This document shows positions 25,201-35,335 of a stretch of 64,000 nt of DNA, piece after piece. Position numbers and translations under genes: made by a program. Source of the stretch: Angiostrongylus vasorum. Lineage: Eukaryota > Nematoda > Chromadorea > Rhabditida > Metastrongylidae. The notes below the pieces were generated by a model that worked only from the letters and a program-made list of their open reading frames with translations, did not search any database and was not told the DNA's origin. The stretch's first letter is position 1. Each line of letters starts with the position of its first letter. The stretch spans positions 384,157 to 448,156 of the forward strand of contig JADANN010000150.1 in assembly GCA_018806985.1 (NCBI GenBank), in the 5' to 3' direction.

Positions 25201-26377
25201 TGCAATCAGAAATTACGACTTTTATTCTTGATTGTCCTTGTGAATTCGGTTGCTCAAAAAGGATGAAAAACTCTTAGAAGAGACTCTTCTTTCGAAGTGC
25301 TTAAATCTTTCTTCAGTTAGTTAGCTTAGTTAATGTGGCTATATTTCACTCCATATCCTGCCATAAAAAGAGTAGGCAGTAAATAAAAAAGTCACTACTT
25401 GCTCTTTTATTCATAACTGCTGTGTTTGTCGACTCGTTCGTCATTATTCACTCCTGACGTCAAGAATGATGAGCGGCTATTCCTTTTCTTTTGATTCTAC
25501 CCAGAGTCTGGCACAAGGAAACGACCAACTTTGGTAGCTTCAAGGAGACCGAAAAAAAGGGTAATAAGGATAATCAAGGAGGAATCATCAAAACCCAAAA
25601 AAAAATGCAAAATGTGATTCCCTTTGTGTCATATAAAAGAACAGAATCTATTGAATATTCTATATGCCGTCAATCTATCAATTTTTCGCTTAAAGAACTA
25701 GGCAACTTTTAGGTTTTACTTGCCTAAAGGTACACTTTTTAACGCCTTAGCTTAGCATTCTATAGATATTGTTCTCTTCAAAATTGCTTCATTAGAAGCA
25801 TTTCGAGAGCTCTTCAATACTTTTCCACTTGGATGAAAGCATATTCAAGATTAATGTGACGGCCGTTGAATTGGATTCGACAATGGTCAAATTGGCGACG
25901 ACTTGGTTCGGTTTACAACAAAATGACAACAACAAAGTTTTTGTTGGAGATGGTACCGTTTTTGTCCGCGAAGCAAAGAAACGAGGTGTGAACTTGTTAA
26001 CAGAAAGTTTCCTCTGAAATTGACAGAGCAATGATGATTTTGCCTTTTTCTTTTCTACAAGTTTAGAAGAAAAATACGGATCAATAGTGCTGGATGCGTG
26101 TTACAGCGAAAAACATCCAAGGATTTGTCCAGTTGAGGAATTCACGAGATCTAATGTTATTCAAGATATTGCTGGTATTCTTAGTGAAGATGGTGAGAAG
26201 ACTAACGATACATTCATTTTTAATTGTCTTCTGAAATATTTTTGCACCTTTTCTGTAAGTGAACTCTTTCAATTTACAACTGTTGTTTTTTAAGTTAAAA
26301 CTGCTTAATAGAAAACATCAAGCGTATACAGAGAAATTGTAGCCAAACTTAGGACTCACAGCCTATTAATGAGGTGA
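22273..26377 (+). CDS. Gene C: METTL13-like methyltransferase, probably partial
   Basis: Exons on the plus strand: 22273-22377 (RHWAVDESVVSSLYAKLM), 23082-23180 (WQNVLMIGLGGGVMNNFL), 25850-25985 (INVTAVELDSTMVKLATTWF), 26067-26254 (SIVLDACYSEKHPRICPVEE) and 26312-26377 (VYREIVAKLRTH, stop). The second and third have exactly the lengths of their gene A counterparts (99 and 136 bases) and the same intron phases, so the order is secure. The exon at 26067 carries about five extra codons compared with A, or has a donor at 26193. The protein stops soon after the helix that in A is followed by two more blocks, so the C terminus looks shortened. 5' exons were not found. Introns hold a SINE dimer (22398-22835) and two S3 repeats. 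It may be a functional divergent paralog or a decaying copy. Confidence 0.62.
22398..22835. repeat. Inverted SINE dimer, family S1, inside gene C intron
   Basis: This is the best-preserved palindrome of the family. GATGCTGAGATATTTGCAAA at the left is answered by TTTGCAAATATCTCAGCATC at the right, and GTTCACCACCACACCATGCG by CGCATGGTGTGGTGGTGAAC. The tRNA-like head reads GCATGGTGTGGTGGTGAACG with B-box-like GCGTTCGTTCCCC. The centre includes CCCAGATCAATCCCGCTGAT. It lies between the first two exons of gene C. Confidence 0.8.
23430..23765 (-). repeat. tRNA-derived SINE, family S3, copy 1
   Basis: Matches 24700-25045 in the same orientation (ACTTCAGCTGCAGCTTGAGC, GCCGAGATAGCCATGCTGGA, CTGGTACCAATTTTTCCGAT). 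On the minus strand the head reads AGCTCAGTGGTGGTTATCCT. The B box is best seen in copy 2. Confidence 0.6.
24306..24584 (+). CDS. Unassigned 92-residue open frame in gene C intron
   Basis: A basic, hydrophilic open frame (WERWNSLYKGLRKKCIGTAD near its start, PYERTKKRRYKEVTASLSS in the middle) ends at a stop at 24582-24584. It lies in the 0.9 kb between two S3 repeats of the same orientation and inside the long third intron of gene C. The start used is a non-ATG codon, so it may be part of an exon or the end of a mobile-element protein. I recognise no domain. Real coding status is uncertain. Confidence 0.25.
   Translation: MKDYLKGYTKAYQKVMWERWNSLYKGLRKKCIGTADFLKLHAAGGGFNQRPYERTKKRRYKEVTASLSSPAARQMFETVVERQFTEYVRIDV
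24700..25045 (-). repeat. tRNA-derived SINE, family S3, copy 2
   Basis: On the minus strand the head reads GGGCGGATAGCACAGTGGTA (A box) then GGTTCTGGTTCAACCACGCT (B box), a clear tRNA-like promoter. The body has GATAGCCGAGCG and CAAATCGATTCTGACTGGAG-type text shared with copy 1. Confidence 0.65.
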
Positions 26378-26511
26378 TCAAGGCGAAGTTCTTCAACTAA
26401 ACCCTAGGTTCTGATCCAGAAGTAATTCATATTTTTTTTCATGGTAAGCAGCTTTGAAAAACACCTGCTGAGTAACTTAAGATAAGATAAGATTTCTACA
26501 TTCGTTAACAC

Positions 26512-27040
26512 TGCTGAGCTTACACGAGGTTGACATGAGATGTTTATTCGGCTAACGTTTCGATGGCTTGGTCTTCTTCAGAGCCGGTGATCCTTGTCGA
26601 TGGCCCACAGTTGTTCCTCCTCTCGATATGGCGTCTTCGTCTCGCATCGAACCGGATCTTCCTCCGCTGAGCATCTCGAATACGACACACTCACTCGGCC
26701 GGCGACGCTCTTTTATATAAGGCGGTTGTTGTTGATATGACTATCATGGCATGATAATTTGTTTTTTTAACCTATAATCCTCCCCTGCAACAGTTGACAT
26801 TTCGTTAGCTAGCACATGGCGATTAGCAAAACGGTGATTTTGAAATTCTGATGGGCTGATAGCTGATACGAGCTGAAGATAACTGAGGGAAGATCTGGTT
26901 CGATACGAGACCAAGACCTATATCGAAAATAGGAACAACTGTGGACCATCGGCAAGAGTCGTCGGCTCTGAAGAAGGCGAAGACGTTGGAACATTAGCCC
27001 AATAAACATCTCATATCAACTTCGTGTAAGCTCAACAATA
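26512..27040. mobile_element. Foldback element with hammerhead-bearing arms
   Basis: Arms of about 75 bases: GCTTACACGAGGTTGACATG to TCTTCTTCAGAGCCG at the left (26518-26586), with the reverse complement at 26965-27034. Both arms contain the hammerhead-like end. The minus-strand motif at 26550-26585 keeps CTGAAGA and GAAACGTT between GGCT and AGCC arms. The plus-strand motif at 26965-27000 is worn. No protein is encoded. Confidence 0.7.
26550..26585 (-). ncRNA. Hammerhead-ribozyme-like motif in foldback arm
   Basis: Minus strand: GGCT, CTGAAGA, a weak stem II region (AGACCAAGCCATC), GAAA, CGTT, AGCC. Stem I pairs perfectly; stem II pairs poorly, so activity is doubtful. Confidence 0.35.
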
Positions 27041-27167
27041 TAAACAAGTATTGATTATTGTAGTGGCGAAGTTAAATGACCGTTGGTTTCAAAATAAGAT
27101 TTTAAGGTAGAAACAAGTGGGTCCTGTAGAAAAGGAGATTTTGCGGAAATATTGATTTTGTTGCACG

Positions 27168-27228
27168 CGCCGTTGACGTTGCTGTTGCTGTTGTTGTTGT
27201 CGTTGTTGTTTCTATCCCCATTTTTTAA
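27168..27228. repeat. Trinucleotide-rich microsatellite (GTT/GCT)
   Basis: The run GTTGCTGTTGCTGTTGTTGT continues with GTCGTTGTTGTTTC. It would encode an Asn-rich run on the minus strand but has no gene context. Confidence 0.7.
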
Positions 27229-27391
27229 GGTGTGCTTACCGTAAACATTTTTGTGTTCGAGAGATGCGATTGCTAATGAGAACGATCTTTTGTCAGTGTT
27301 TCGGAAGCATTTCGAAAATTGTTTTCTTTTACGATACAACGCAAATCAGCGAGTAAGTCCTAGCATTATTTACTTACGAAGTTAAAATACA

Positions 27392-27490
27392 GAATTCAGA
27401 TCAGAATAGCGACAGCGATAGGCCCACGACATTCGCGTTTCTATAACGCCCCTTGAACGCACATCCTTCACCAAGGATGCAACGCGATAT
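27392..27490 (+). repeat. Interspersed repeat shared with 46837-46925
   Basis: AGAATTCAGATCAGAATAGC followed by CGTTTCTATAACGCCCCTTG-type and CACATCCTTCACCAAGGATG. The second copy borders the RTE elements near 46.8 kb, which suggests an unidentified element piece. Confidence 0.55.
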
Positions 27491-27749
27491 CATACCGCAC
27501 TTTTCAGGAAAACACAGCGTTCAACGCTATGCTGCTATCACACCTCTGTGGAATCTTAGGCATCTGTGTTTTACAAACCATTATACTGTGAAGTAAGACG
27601 AAACCAACCACTGACAACTACTCGGGCTCAAAATTTATAGAATAAATACGAAGTAAAGTGTACAGCGCGCCAATCACTCATCAAATTGAACCCAGCGAAG
27701 TTTAAGCTGCAGTCGAAACCACATTGTGTTTTTTTAATCCTATTTTCGC

Positions 27750-28010
27750 TTATGAGCGGATGTGGCAAGAGGTGCCCTGCAACGCACACATGGGATCGAT
27801 CTCCACGCCTCAGGCTCACCAAGCTTTTTTCCATCCGGAGTCGGCAAATTGGTCCCAACCATGTCTAGGGAGGATAGCAGAACTTGCTCGATAAATCGTT
27901 AGGCCACAGTGAGTCATTGTAAAGGCCAGATATGCATTCAGTCACCTCAACGATGCTCAATGAAGTCGAATGCATGGCGCATCCCTCAGAGATTGATCAA
28001 AGCCAATAGC
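27750..28010 (+). repeat. tRNA-derived SINE, family S2
   Basis: A-box-like GATGTGGCAAGAGGTGCCC, B-box-like GGGATCGATCTCCACGCC, then body blocks GTCGGCAAATTGGTCCCAAC, GAGTCATTGTAAAGGCCAGA, TGCATTCAGTCACC and CATGGCGCATCCCTCAGAGA. Confidence 0.7.
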
Positions 28011-28639
28011 TTTCTTTAATTTCGTGTGGTCGTATTTCACGTCACACCCTGCCATGAAAAGGAGTAGGAACTAAACCAAAGTTGACACATGAGTACAGTT
28101 GCGTTTATCGGTTATTGTTGTAGCTGTTATATTTTTAGATGCTCGTCTGTACACATAGGAAAAAAGTGGAGTTTTGATGAGCAGAAGGGTCGTTTCATGG
28201 ACAACTGCCGAGTCGTTGATGATCGTTTCGATTTTCGACTTCGAGATGTCTTGTCCAAAATTTAGAGCTCTTATCGTTGCACTTTTGTCCACCGACTTGC
28301 TTTTAAAAATAAATACTGTGGTTTATGTGTGTTATGTTTTTACAACTCATAGAGTGAGTAGTTCCTCCACTGATTTTAATGTAGCCCACGTTGAAGAAAA
28401 TGTGAGTTGAACATGCAGTTTTACCAAAAATTAAAAACTGCAGAGTTGTCAAATACAAAAGTACTACCACAATGCGTGAAGTTGTTGTATATTGCTTACA
28501 AATAAATGTAAACAGAATTCAATATCACCATCGTTGAGAAGCAACAGTCTGTTAAGGATTACTATTTTCTAGAGAAACGCTTAACTCTACAGATCACAAT
28601 GACTAAACGTTGGTTTAAGCATGTTCTTATGAGCTGATC
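28011..28639. other. Unassigned intergenic DNA
   Basis: Starts with the S1 tail-like ACCCTGCCATGAAAAGGAGT. Overlapping open frames near 28071-28410 show no splice support or domain. Confidence 0.35.
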
Positions 28640-28895
28640 AGCAATGGTCCCAATTAAGTTGGGGGCTGTAATCGAATCACTGTGTTAACCTATTTGGGCT
28701 CACCAGATCAACCCCGTCGATGGGCGATTTCTGACGGCACTGATCAATAGAAAACTAGGTGAGAGGCAGGCGAAATGATGGACGTGCATGGTGTGGTGGT
28801 GAACGCGTTACCCCCGGAAAGGGTGACAACGCGTTGGTTCTCCTTCGCAGACACTTACTGTGAGGAGTTTTGCAAATATCTCAGCACTATTAAAG
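28640..28895 (+). repeat. SINE family S1, single arm
   Basis: Contains CACCAGATCAACCCCGTCGA, GCATGGTGTGGTGGTGAACG, CGCGTTGGTTCTCCTTCGCA and the border GCAAATATCTCAGCACTATT. The left palindrome arm is absent. Confidence 0.7.
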
Positions 28896-29671
28896 TTGTA
28901 TATCGCAATATACCCAGCCGTTAAAAGAGTAGGCAGTAAATAATAAGTTAAAATAAGTGCGTATTGTTGCGTGCATATAGAGGTAATCGCTGCTTTTGTG
29001 ATTAGAATACTACAGATATGTTTCATAACGACAATATGTCGCTTGTAATTTATATTGCATGTTGTTTATTATTCGCCTCTTAACTCTTTTTTAAGAGTCA
29101 ATTTACAGGAAAACGATGTTTGGGCAGGGGAACACTTACGCACAGTGCGCGTTCGAAAAGGTCACTGCCAGAGGGAGTTATGGGGGGTCAACGGCGAAAA
29201 ACGACAAGCGAATCACTAGCTGACGGCAACAACTTGAAGGCGATAGTCCAAAGTGATCTTCGAATAACTGCTTTAAGAGTGCGGAAGCACGGCTGAACGA
29301 TAATCATACAACATCCGTATGGAAGAAGTGGGAAGGTGAAAAAGTTCGATGAGTGCGTGCCTAATGACTACAATCAAAAGCGCAGGAAACACCTTTTAAG
29401 TCTGAACAGCACTTTGTCCATGTAAAAAAGTCGTCAGTTCTCTATCGCATTGAGGTCCGATGAAAATATAGACCTTATTTGATGGGCGACAAGGGGAGTT
29501 GAGTGCTGGGTGGGACTGAGCGAATAAACTAAACACTACCTAAAGCCTTCTATGTAGAAAAATCTATGAAGTTGAGGAAGTATTCACGAAATATAAAAAT
29601 CTCAATACGCTGATACAAAATCATTGAATTAGTTGAAATTTGCAGGAAAAATGAGTATTATTGGGGTTAAG
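28896..29671. other. Unassigned intergenic DNA
   Basis: Begins with the family S1 tail (AGAGTAGGCAGTAAATAATA). No exon or further repeat is recognised to 29671. Confidence 0.4.
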
Positions 29672-29925
29672 CGCGCATGTGTCGCAGTGGTTGGAGGCAC
29701 CACTGCGACACACGTGGAATCGATCCCCACGCCCACGGCCCACCAACCCTTCCATCCCTCCGGGGCTAGCAAACTGAAACCAAACTTGTCTGGGAGGATA
29801 GCAGCACTGGCTCTATACATCGGTAGACCACCACGAGTCATTGTAAAGCCCAGATATGCATTCAGTCACCTCCAAGCGATTCTTAATGAAGTCAAATGCA
29901 TAGTGCATCCCTGAGGGATTGATTA
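29672..29925 (+). repeat. tRNA-derived SINE, family S2
   Basis: Head GTGTCGCAGTGGTTGGAGGC (A box) and GTGGAATCGATCCCCACGCC (B box), body CCAAACTTGTCTGGGAGGAT, CGAGTCATTGTAAAGCCCAG and GTGCATCCCTGAGGGATTGA. This is among the best copies in the window. Confidence 0.75.
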
Positions 29926-29989
29926 ACGCCGAGAACTTTATCTTTTTTTTAGCTTTAGTGTAGATAGGAGCTTTGGACGGATCCCTTTC

Positions 29990-30450
29990 CTCACTTACCT
30001 GATACGAGAAACACGATGTGTCGTCCTTTGCGCCTTCTACAACGCTGAATGATGTTTTTATTCTGCTTACGCACAACCAAGTTTCTTACGCTTGGGTTAA
30101 TGAGCGAAGAATCGTGTGGAATCATAGAGTCGTTTGTTATTTGCTCTTTTCATTATATTCCGATACTCTTGTAAGCCCTCAAAACTGGTCCTTTCTACTC
30201 ATCTCTAGAGCTAAGCCTTTCATCATTTTGATTTTCCTATCTAGATTGACGTAATTGGACCATTTGAAGATGCTCGTACCGCTGATTGTGAATGGGCCAT
30301 TGGAAACCAATCCGTTCCTCATGCATATCGTTATTGTGAGATTTACCCGAAGACTACTGGAAAGCATTCGTTCCGCCTGGCCGATATTTGTTGTTATAAG
30401 AACGATGTCAACAGCAAAACGAACATGGTGTTACTGCCGAACATCGATTT
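29990..30450 (-). mobile_element. RTE retrotransposon fragment (subfamily 1)
   Basis: The minus strand reads MRNGLVSNGPFTISGTSIFK and KIKMMKGLALEMSRKDQF, equivalent to the block after the FADD box of RTE reverse transcriptases. Further on it reads SFSVVEGAKDDT. Both ends are missing and frames are broken. Confidence 0.75.
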
Positions 30451-31944
30451 TACTAGCTTATCAATACTCTTATTTATTGACAGAATGGAAAAGTCATTCC
30501 AGAACGGAAATATGTCGGTTGTAAAGGAACAACAAGATACGGTAGCCTTAGTGCTCATAAGAGGTAGGTGAGAGCTTTTAGAGCTGAAATCTTCAGTTTG
30601 GGAGTAGAAGGTACTAGTACAGAAAGAAATGCATGCATTTGAAAATGAATTATTTTTCTTAGAACGTTCATAGATTTCTCGCCAGTAGTGTTATTCACGC
30701 GAGAATTTAGCACGATGCTACAATGTGCTTTATTCATTCTCCAAAATTCTGTGGATATCATCGCAAATGTTCAATGGATTTTATTTTACAATAAACAACA
30801 GTTGCTTAAAACTATTCCATTAGCTTTTAGGTTCTTGGAAGGCAAGATGATTTGAAAAGTTGATTCTGTATGACTGTCGAGATGACGAGAGGAACGCTCC
30901 CTTGGAGATTTGTGCCGGGTGAAGTGCAATGGTACCGTTCCGTTAATACTACCAATGTTAACTGAAGAGGGCTGACATAATATATGAATACTTTTCCGAT
31001 TTTCTACTATTAATGAACAAAACTATTACCGTTATGCAATATAGATTCTAGAAAATGTACGACTTTCGCATTTCTTTCACTGTTCAACAGGTTCAGCACA
31101 CTGATGTTCGACGTAGCCAAACGAAGATTGTCTCACCTTCGAGTATTTTGGAGACTAAAAGTGATTTAATCAGCGAGGCGAAAATGCTTTACGTGTTTGA
31201 CATCATTAACTTTCAATTCTACCTGCTTTTTATTGCAGCTTTCACATAAGGTTGTGTGGCAATTCTTTAAGGGTAACACGGTTTGGAAGAACGGCACGGA
31301 ACTTAAGTAAAACTTAGGTGAACTCGTGTAAAACTTATAAGACATTACGGCTATGTGAAAAGCGTACCACATTGATATTTTCTATTCGCACTAGTGTGTC
31401 ACTGGTGTAAAAACCAGACGTTTTGCTAAAAGTTGCTAAAAGTCGAGGAGCAATCATGATGTCCAAATTTAAAATTACCGCAGTGACGATCTGTACTTGG
31501 AAGAGAGGCATGCTTGCACCGAATGCTTGCATTCTGGGCTGCTCGATGCAACTCGAGAAGATTAGGTGCGAACTTATTCTACCTAGTAGCAGAAGAATAT
31601 GTATCAATAGGTGTAGTTAGCATCCTCGTCAAACGCTCAGGCTGCACACATAAGCAGCAGCGTGTGAAACACCATCGAAATTCCTCCGATTGTATGATCT
31701 ACAGTGAAGTTTCTGAAACGAGGTGAGTCGAGACGCCATTCACGGCACCATCTCCGAAATTGTAGTTATACGAAAAAATGGTTGGATGGTTGTGATGCTA
31801 CCTGAAAACGCTGGACCCACAATTCTTGTACCACTTCATGTTAGATTGGTGAAATGATCTATATTTCGCCTAAGCTAAGGAAAACTATGTTCGTAAGAAA
31901 TGGATTAATCCTTGGTACCTTTGTGCACTCACCGGAAGAAATTC
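30451..31944. other. Unassigned intergenic DNA
   Basis: Frames at 31055-31249 (plus) and 31335-31607 (minus) lack splice partners. No repeat of the families above was seen. Confidence 0.4.
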
Positions 31945-32490
31945 CTCTAATGACAACTATTGAGATATTTGCAAAACTCTAGACCGCAGGTGCCTATGGT
32001 GGAGAAGGAACGCGCTATTGTCCTTTCCGAGGAGTAACGCGTTCACCACCACACCATGCAGGTCCTTCGTTTCGCCTGTCTCTCATGTCTCTCAGCTTAG
32101 GAATAGCGCGTTCGTTCCCCACCATAGGCACCTGCGGTCCAGAGTTTTGCAAATATCTCAGCTCCGTTGAAGTTATATTTCGCAATATACCCTGCCATCA
32201 AAAAGAGTAGGCAGTAAGTAAAAAGGTTAAAATTGACAATTATTGAATTGAATGTCGACTTGTGTTTCTCAGATTGTTCCCTTTGATGGGTGCTCATAGC
32301 AACTATAAACACGGCTGAGAGAAAAACTAAACAGAAGGATCCGCGTGGTGTGGTGGTATACGCGCTAGCTCCCGGAAAGGGTAATAGATTGTTTGGTCTC
32401 CAACAAAAACACCTGCGTTAGAGAGTTATTCAAATGTTTTAGCATCATTCCAGTTGTATTCCAATAATACATTGCCATGAAAAAAGAATA
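31945..32490. repeat. Family S1 SINEs: compact inverted dimer plus a second copy
   Basis: 31945-32170 is a palindrome with almost no spacer: GAGATATTTGCAAAACTCTA and CACCACCACACCATGCAGGT on the left, TTTGCAAATATCTCAGCTCC on the right. The right arm is shortened at its inner end. From 32170 a second copy follows, with TATATTTCGCAATATACCCT, CGCGTGGTGTGGTGGTATAC and AAATGTTTTAGCATCATTCC. Confidence 0.7.
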
Positions 32491-34484
32491 GGCAATAAAT
32501 AAGAGTGACTCCATATCTTTAATTATTCCACTCGTTTAGATGGATCTGTGAACTTCAACGTTCTAAGTTCTAGAACCGTTCAATATAAAGCTATTAGCAT
32601 AATGAACTTTCGGAATCTTTGAAGAGAATATCGACGAAGATATAAAACATAAATTTTTTGCTCTAATCTTCAATATCGTCGCTCTTCCTACCGCAAGCCG
32701 TATCGCAAGAGCTTTGGACACCATTTAAGTAGGAGCAGAGCGTGATCACTTTTCTCGAAGTTGCTCTCAAAGGTGGAATGTTTGTGGCAGCCGTTCGTAT
32801 TGCTTGAATGAGAGAAATATTCCTAACCAACTTTGATATTTATACTTAGATGATCTGTCATCATGATCCGTTATCACTTGTTGTGCGGGTTCTAGGCCTT
32901 CGTTCACTCACGTCGTTTGTCTCGTGGCGGCAAAATGGTCGCATTAACTGTTGCTTCGACTGCCGTTTAACGATCTGAAAGTTGGTTTGTTCTGTGACCA
33001 TAGTTGGTTTTAAGCGTGTGAAGAACGCGTCCCCATCTTTTAGGTCTCTCTATTTCGTTCGTGTTCTCTTGAAATTCGGTTTAATCTCTAGAAGGCGTAC
33101 GAGTTTCTTGTGAATTGTACGCAACTTCTTCGATGTAACTGACACATCAGATTTGCTTCTGGCACGTAATACAAGTTTAGAAAAACTGTTCCTTTAAATA
33201 AGCCGACACGCTGTCCATGGGATCGATTTTTTGTGGATTGGTCCGTGCTTATGACACTTCCGTGCTTTGTCAAGCGTCTTAAGCACTGTCCTGCTTCTGT
33301 ATAGCTACTTTGGCAAACGATAATGTCGGCGACAAAAGAAAGTTTCAGAGGAGTCGACCATCGGTCTCACAAACCCTGTTCCAATGATAGTCGTAGTGTT
33401 GTTTCGATCAGTGTTTGATAATTGGTTTTATTTTGTCGTTTAAGTTCTTTCCAGTGAGTAAACAACCAAAACCAACTCGCTTCTAAGTGAAATTTTATGT
33501 CTACATTGCGTTTGCCAAGGAACAAATTGGAATTTGTAGAATTAGAACCAGTGGTAAAACAAGTATTGAAGGACCCGACCCTGACCAATTCCAGAGGGAC
33601 GTGACACTAAAAGTGTTTTAGTAGTTTAATGTGCTATGGTGGCGTTCCAAGCCTAACGAGATAGTTAATATGGTTTGGTTTCGTAAGATAGGTAATTTTT
33701 TTAAAAAGTGGTATTCCATAAGGTGGACGATTTTTGTTAAATAGTCACCAAAACATCATTAAATATTCATATTTTAGCTCCGAGGAGATAAAGGGGTTCG
33801 TGTGAACGAGCGCTGGGATTAGGAGGACAAATCATCACTTTCGACAACTAGCACCGTTATAAGCTATTCGGAACGTGAACTTAAAACAAAGAAAGAAGAA
33901 CGATACGGAAAGATTTCCATGGTATGATATTCGTTAATTTTGCACCCATCAAGTGTTTTACTCTGGCACACTAACGAGTTAGTTAGCTCCTCTAACCCAC
34001 ATGATTGTTTAATAAATACAACTCTTGTCTGTATAAAGATTCCAAGGTTTTGAATGGAAAACACTGAGCCAATTATGTCCAAAACTGCTGAAACTCGAAG
34101 GGAAATTGCAGCTGTGAAGGTGCAATACATTCACTAATAGCAGCGAACTTCTCATTTTTTAACAGACTTACACGAGAACCTTATTTCAGCTAAGGATTTG
34201 GCGCTTTTGTCTTTTTGAAAATCGCAATGACTTGAATCGAGTAACTATAGTAGTTATTCCTTGCGATGAATGAGTCTTCGTAGTTGCGTCGAGTCGAATC
34301 GAGTAGAGTGGACACCACGTGAAAAGGCAATACAACCGCAAGATTGGCGAAATCGAAGTTTCAGTGCGAGCTCGTCTAACCTTATCAGTTGGGTATCGAA
34401 AATAAAGAATAAGACATTCACCGATAGATTAATTCCTGAGGGGGTCTGTCGTGTATTCGACTCCACCAAACTTCGTTAGAGGTG
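32491..34484. other. Unassigned intergenic DNA
   Basis: Several open frames of 60-90 codons on the minus strand (33088-33273, 33367-33588, 33864-34130) have no phase-compatible neighbours that I could find. Confidence 0.4.
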
Positions 34485-34695
34485 ATTAGGTTAAATGCAT
34501 ATCTGGTCTATAAAATTACTTGCGGTAGCCTACTGATATAGTGGATCAGTGCTGCTACCCTGCCAGCCAAGTACGGAATCAATTTGTCGGACCGGATGGA
34601 ATGGAAGGCTTGGTCAGCCTCAGACGATGGTTGGAATCAACGATAACATGTGTATTGCACGGCACCCCCTAACGACTGCGATACGCGCTTTCCCA
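34485..34695 (-). repeat. SINE family S2
   Basis: Reverse complement of the family body: AAATGCATATCTGGTCTATA, TAGCCTACTGATATAGTGGA, AATCAATTTGTCGGACCGGA. The tRNA-like head lies at the right end (ACGACTGCGATACGCGC). Confidence 0.55.
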
Positions 34696-35039
34696 GTGTC
34701 AGTTAGATGTTGTATCGGTTATTTATTGAGCTCAGATATCAGTTATTTTTCAATCAACTGCAAACATAACACGTATTTTCTAAGCAAGGTCTTACCAAGT
34801 GTTTTTATTTTTTTTCACAATCTTTCTTGGATATTTCGATACTTGGACGATCTAGCGGAAACCGGCACATTTGCCATTCGTTTCTTTCCTTCGCAATCGT
34901 CGTCTATATTGGTGGTGGTTTTACTCGAGCATGGTAGCACATAGCAGCCGTCTGCAATATAACTGCAGCTGCAAGTATAGCTGATTAACTTTGGTTACGA
35001 ACACGCTCCTCCATTCCCCCCTCCCCTACTCCTCCTATC

Positions 35040-35335
35040 ACATAAGTGTAAGCCGTTCTTGGGGACGCTTGTGCCTTGGTTGATGGAGTCCAATTCACAG
35101 TTCTTTTCGTCCATCTGTTGTCAGCTTTCCCATTACGAAACCAGTCCATCTCTGTTTCTCTATCGATGTTTGTTCTCCTAGATCCCTAAGATGGGATAGG
35201 TTTGGTATATCAGAGCTTCGCATTCCGGCTAGATGTCTATTATATTTCAAAAGGCCATTGCTTAAGCGCTCTAAGAGTAGTGCGCAGTATTCTCCACGTG
35301 GATAACGCATCAGCTCTTGTCTCTGCAGAACAGCA
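35040..35335 (-). mobile_element. RTE fragment (subfamily 2), C-terminal block
   Basis: Minus strand: LLERLSNGLLKYNRHLAGMR, SSDIPNLSHLRDLGEQTSIE and KQRWTGFVMGKLTTDG, the block that precedes the C terminus of RTE proteins. It is equivalent to part of the fragment at 11.8-12.5 kb. Confidence 0.75.

Noticed and set aside
25796..25849. Longer form of gene C exon 3 starting at 25796 or 25808
   Set aside because: Gene A's exon starts at the position equivalent to 25850 and has the same 136-base length; the longer forms would insert extra residues between the GLGGG motif and the acidic loop.
34549..34944. 131-residue open frame on plus
   Set aside because: Its first third is an S2 SINE; the rest is T-rich and shows no motif.
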